From Sycobia sp. Sy_11 (lineage: Eukaryota; Arthropoda; Insecta; Hymenoptera; Epichrysomallidae), in NCBI GenBank assembly GCA_018907035.1, contig JACCIC010000028.1, positions 2,833,501-2,897,500 of the forward strand: a stretch of DNA of 64,000 nucleotides. Reading direction: 5' to 3'. Below the pieces are notes generated by a model. That model was not told where the DNA came from. It saw only the letters and a program-made list of their open reading frames with translations, and did no database searches. Positions within the stretch are counted from its first letter, which is position 1. Each line of letters opens with the position of its first letter. Made by a program: the position numbers and the translations under genes. This document shows, one piece after another, positions 61,798 to 64,000 of the stretch.

Positions 61798-64000
61798 GTG
61801 AAGGGAGAAGGGGAGAAGTATTATTGCCGAGGCGATTGGTCGAATAAACCCGGCGCGCGACTAGATTACCTCCGTTTCTGCGCAAAGTGACGAAACCATT
61901 GTTTCATTTTGAGTTACATAAAGTTTTACGAAGCTCCTTTTACCGTGCTAACAAAAAGGAAAAACGAAATAACAAAAAAAAAAAAAAATACATTTTTTCT
62001 TTTACAATTCGTTACAGAGGCTCGAGAGATCGTTGTTTTACTGCCGATCCGCGTGTTCTTGATCGGGCCGCAGTTATTGGTGCAAGAGGGAGAGAGAGAG
62101 AGAGAAGAGACAGACAGAGGCAAGATAGAGACAGAGATAGAGGCAAGAAATCTCTCGTCTGCCCAATGTAATATGCCGACGTCTCATTTTCTAGCTTTGA
62201 GTTATACACGTACATACAGTAAAATATAAACACTAAAAGTGGGCTTTCGGTAAATTCAAATATTAGTTCGTAACAAAAGTAGAATTTGAAATTTTAACCT
62301 CCCAACGAGAAAAATATTTTTGTTCCGCGCTTCCAATGTATATCTTCAAGGATCCAGAGGTTAAAGAATCGCTTTGAATCGATTAGGTCATTCCCTCTTA
62401 AGCATTCAGGAAGAGTAGTAGATTTACTGCAATCTCTTTCAATGCTACAATTATGCCTCGTATATTTGTGTGCACGATCCTCCTTGTCACGCGTTGTTTA
62501 AAAAACAGATTCGTCAGCTGTCGCGATGGGAAAGAAAATTTTTTCCCGCCCGAAAATTTAATGAGACGTAATGCACGATGGACGTGATATTCTCTTATAT
62601 GTCTATATAACGCTTGAATTACGGAAGTTCCTTTTTAGAAAGTTGGAATACCCAATTTCGAGGCGCCTCTGACACGGAGCAAGGAAAACGCGAAGCGAGA
62701 TTTAGTTTGGGCCAATAAATCTTGCATTACGGGGTCCCCGCGTCTGTAGTGTTAGTAAATCCAGAAACTATTTATATATAAATAAAGTTCAGTGGAGTGC
62801 GAGCAAAGTTTAAATAATTCGAAAAGTCCGAATTTCCGCCGACTGGAGCTTAATTTCATAATTGCAAACAAAATTTAATTTTCGACCAACTTCTCAAATT
62901 CTCTGCCCCAGTAAAAAAAAAAAAAAAAAAAAAAACAAAAAGAAGATTAAAGTCGCATAAACGCTTATTTACATGGTCGAAATGGAAATTTTCTTTTTTC
63001 CAAAAAATAACCAGTCGAATAACATTAGCCAACTTAAATATCTAAAATGTATTATGGAGTATTCCAATAAGCTTTTGTTTGATTCCAATAGATTTTCGCA
63101 ACATGTGGATGTAGCAATTGATTTATTTAGCATTTTCATTCCTTTTTATTCCTGTAAGAACTGCGGTTTGCGTAATCACTTAGATGCTTTAAATTTTGAT
63201 CGTGTACTTTAATCAATATTTTTGTGTCTTATGCAGAATAATTGCTTTATTTTCTTCGCTGTTTTAAATTCAAAGCAATCAATCACGTTAAAAAGCGCCT
63301 TACACTAACGGACGGAGGCGTTCGCTTTTTTCATCTCGTTTCTTTTTTTTTCCCGCTAGAAATAAAGTAGCAGGAAAAGTAAAAACCCCCGAGATAAATC
63401 GGCTTTGCATTCCGTTCGTCTGGCCGACTGACGCCTGTCGCGGAATCGAAATGAAACCTTCGCGACTGCGAGGATAAAAGCGCTAATAGTCAGCGTGCTA
63501 AACATTTCTATCGACTGCCACTTCTCTCCCCAGGGGCCCGTTATCAGATTTCTGGAAAACGTATGGATTTACGTGAAAAAAGAAACAGTAGACCAGATAA
63601 AGCATAATACAGTCGAGCCTTAAAGGCTTTTACGGGCGTACTTTTAAAGGCAATATAGAATCATATGGCTTTATAATAGCTATAAAAGAAAAAGTTCATG
63701 ATTTATTCAAATCCGAACGAACGAGGTTCTTATTATGTTGATTAAATCCCCCGCAAATGAATTCCTATCTATACGATCGCTTTATAAATATTTTTCATTC
63801 ACACGTTGCCACTTCCTTTTTCCACAATAAAGAAAAAAAAATCATTCAACGTAAGCGTTTCGACTAAGTTTTTCCGACGTTCGTTCGTTTCCAATGGATA
63901 ATTTTGCGCAATGCACAGTTCGGCCAAGGGAAACGAGGTCCCAAAATTGAACGCTTTTTCCAATTTTGACGAGTATGTTGAATGCTTATTGTAATTATGG
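61798..64000. other. Right-hand flank of the window
   Basis: No gene is supported. 61800-62340 is mixed with an A16 run (61976-61988 region) and a short GA array near 62090. 62340-64000 is moderately AT-rich unique sequence. It holds an A23 run at 62912-62934 and T-runs near 63345. The + open frame at 62973-63212 is AT-rich with no recognisable domain. Confidence 0.6.
62912..62934. repeat. Poly(A) run
   Basis: About twenty-three consecutive A, then CAAAAAG. Confidence 0.92.

Overview
The window reads as insect nuclear DNA, most likely hymenopteran (an ant or relative). This rests on a Rebers-Riddiford cuticular-protein gene with small exons and very long introns, CpG-rich blocks alternating sharply with AT-rich blocks, and dense dinucleotide microsatellites. 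The order-level assignment is inference; no marker gene fixes it.

Only one protein-coding gene can be supported, on the + strand. It encodes a secreted, chitin-binding cuticular protein of the CPR family. The model has four exons. A non-coding leader (about 1914-2082) lies behind a TATA box and initiator. A second exon (about 4133-4299) carries the start codon and eight codons. Exon 3 (13272-13586) encodes the signal-peptide core and a proline-rich region. The last exon (26761 to about 28090) encodes the chitin-binding domain, a 14-glycine run, the stop codon and the 3' UTR. All coding junctions are phase 0. The predicted protein is 209 residues: signal peptide, Pro/Gly-rich linker, R&R domain, Gly tail. 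The coding exons are well supported by splice signals and family match; the leader exon and promoter are inferred from core-promoter geometry and a good branch-point/acceptor.

The introns hold most of the repeats: TA, GA, CA and TATG arrays, several G-quadruplex motifs, and one large diverged inverted repeat (about 17500-18258, arms of about 320 bp) that would fold into a long hairpin in the pre-mRNA.

From 28091 to 64000 no coding exon can be supported. This 36 kb alternates between CpG-rich microsatellite-bearing blocks and AT-rich quiet blocks. It contains one reasonable candidate promoter with a non-coding first exon (42091-42240) and two weaker ones (near 57375 and 61723), all on the + strand. 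These could belong to a neighbouring gene whose coding exons lie beyond the window. I found no novel multi-gene system. The items most worth checking are the intronic inverted repeat, the distal promoter and micro-exon start of the cuticular gene, and the candidate first exon at 42118.
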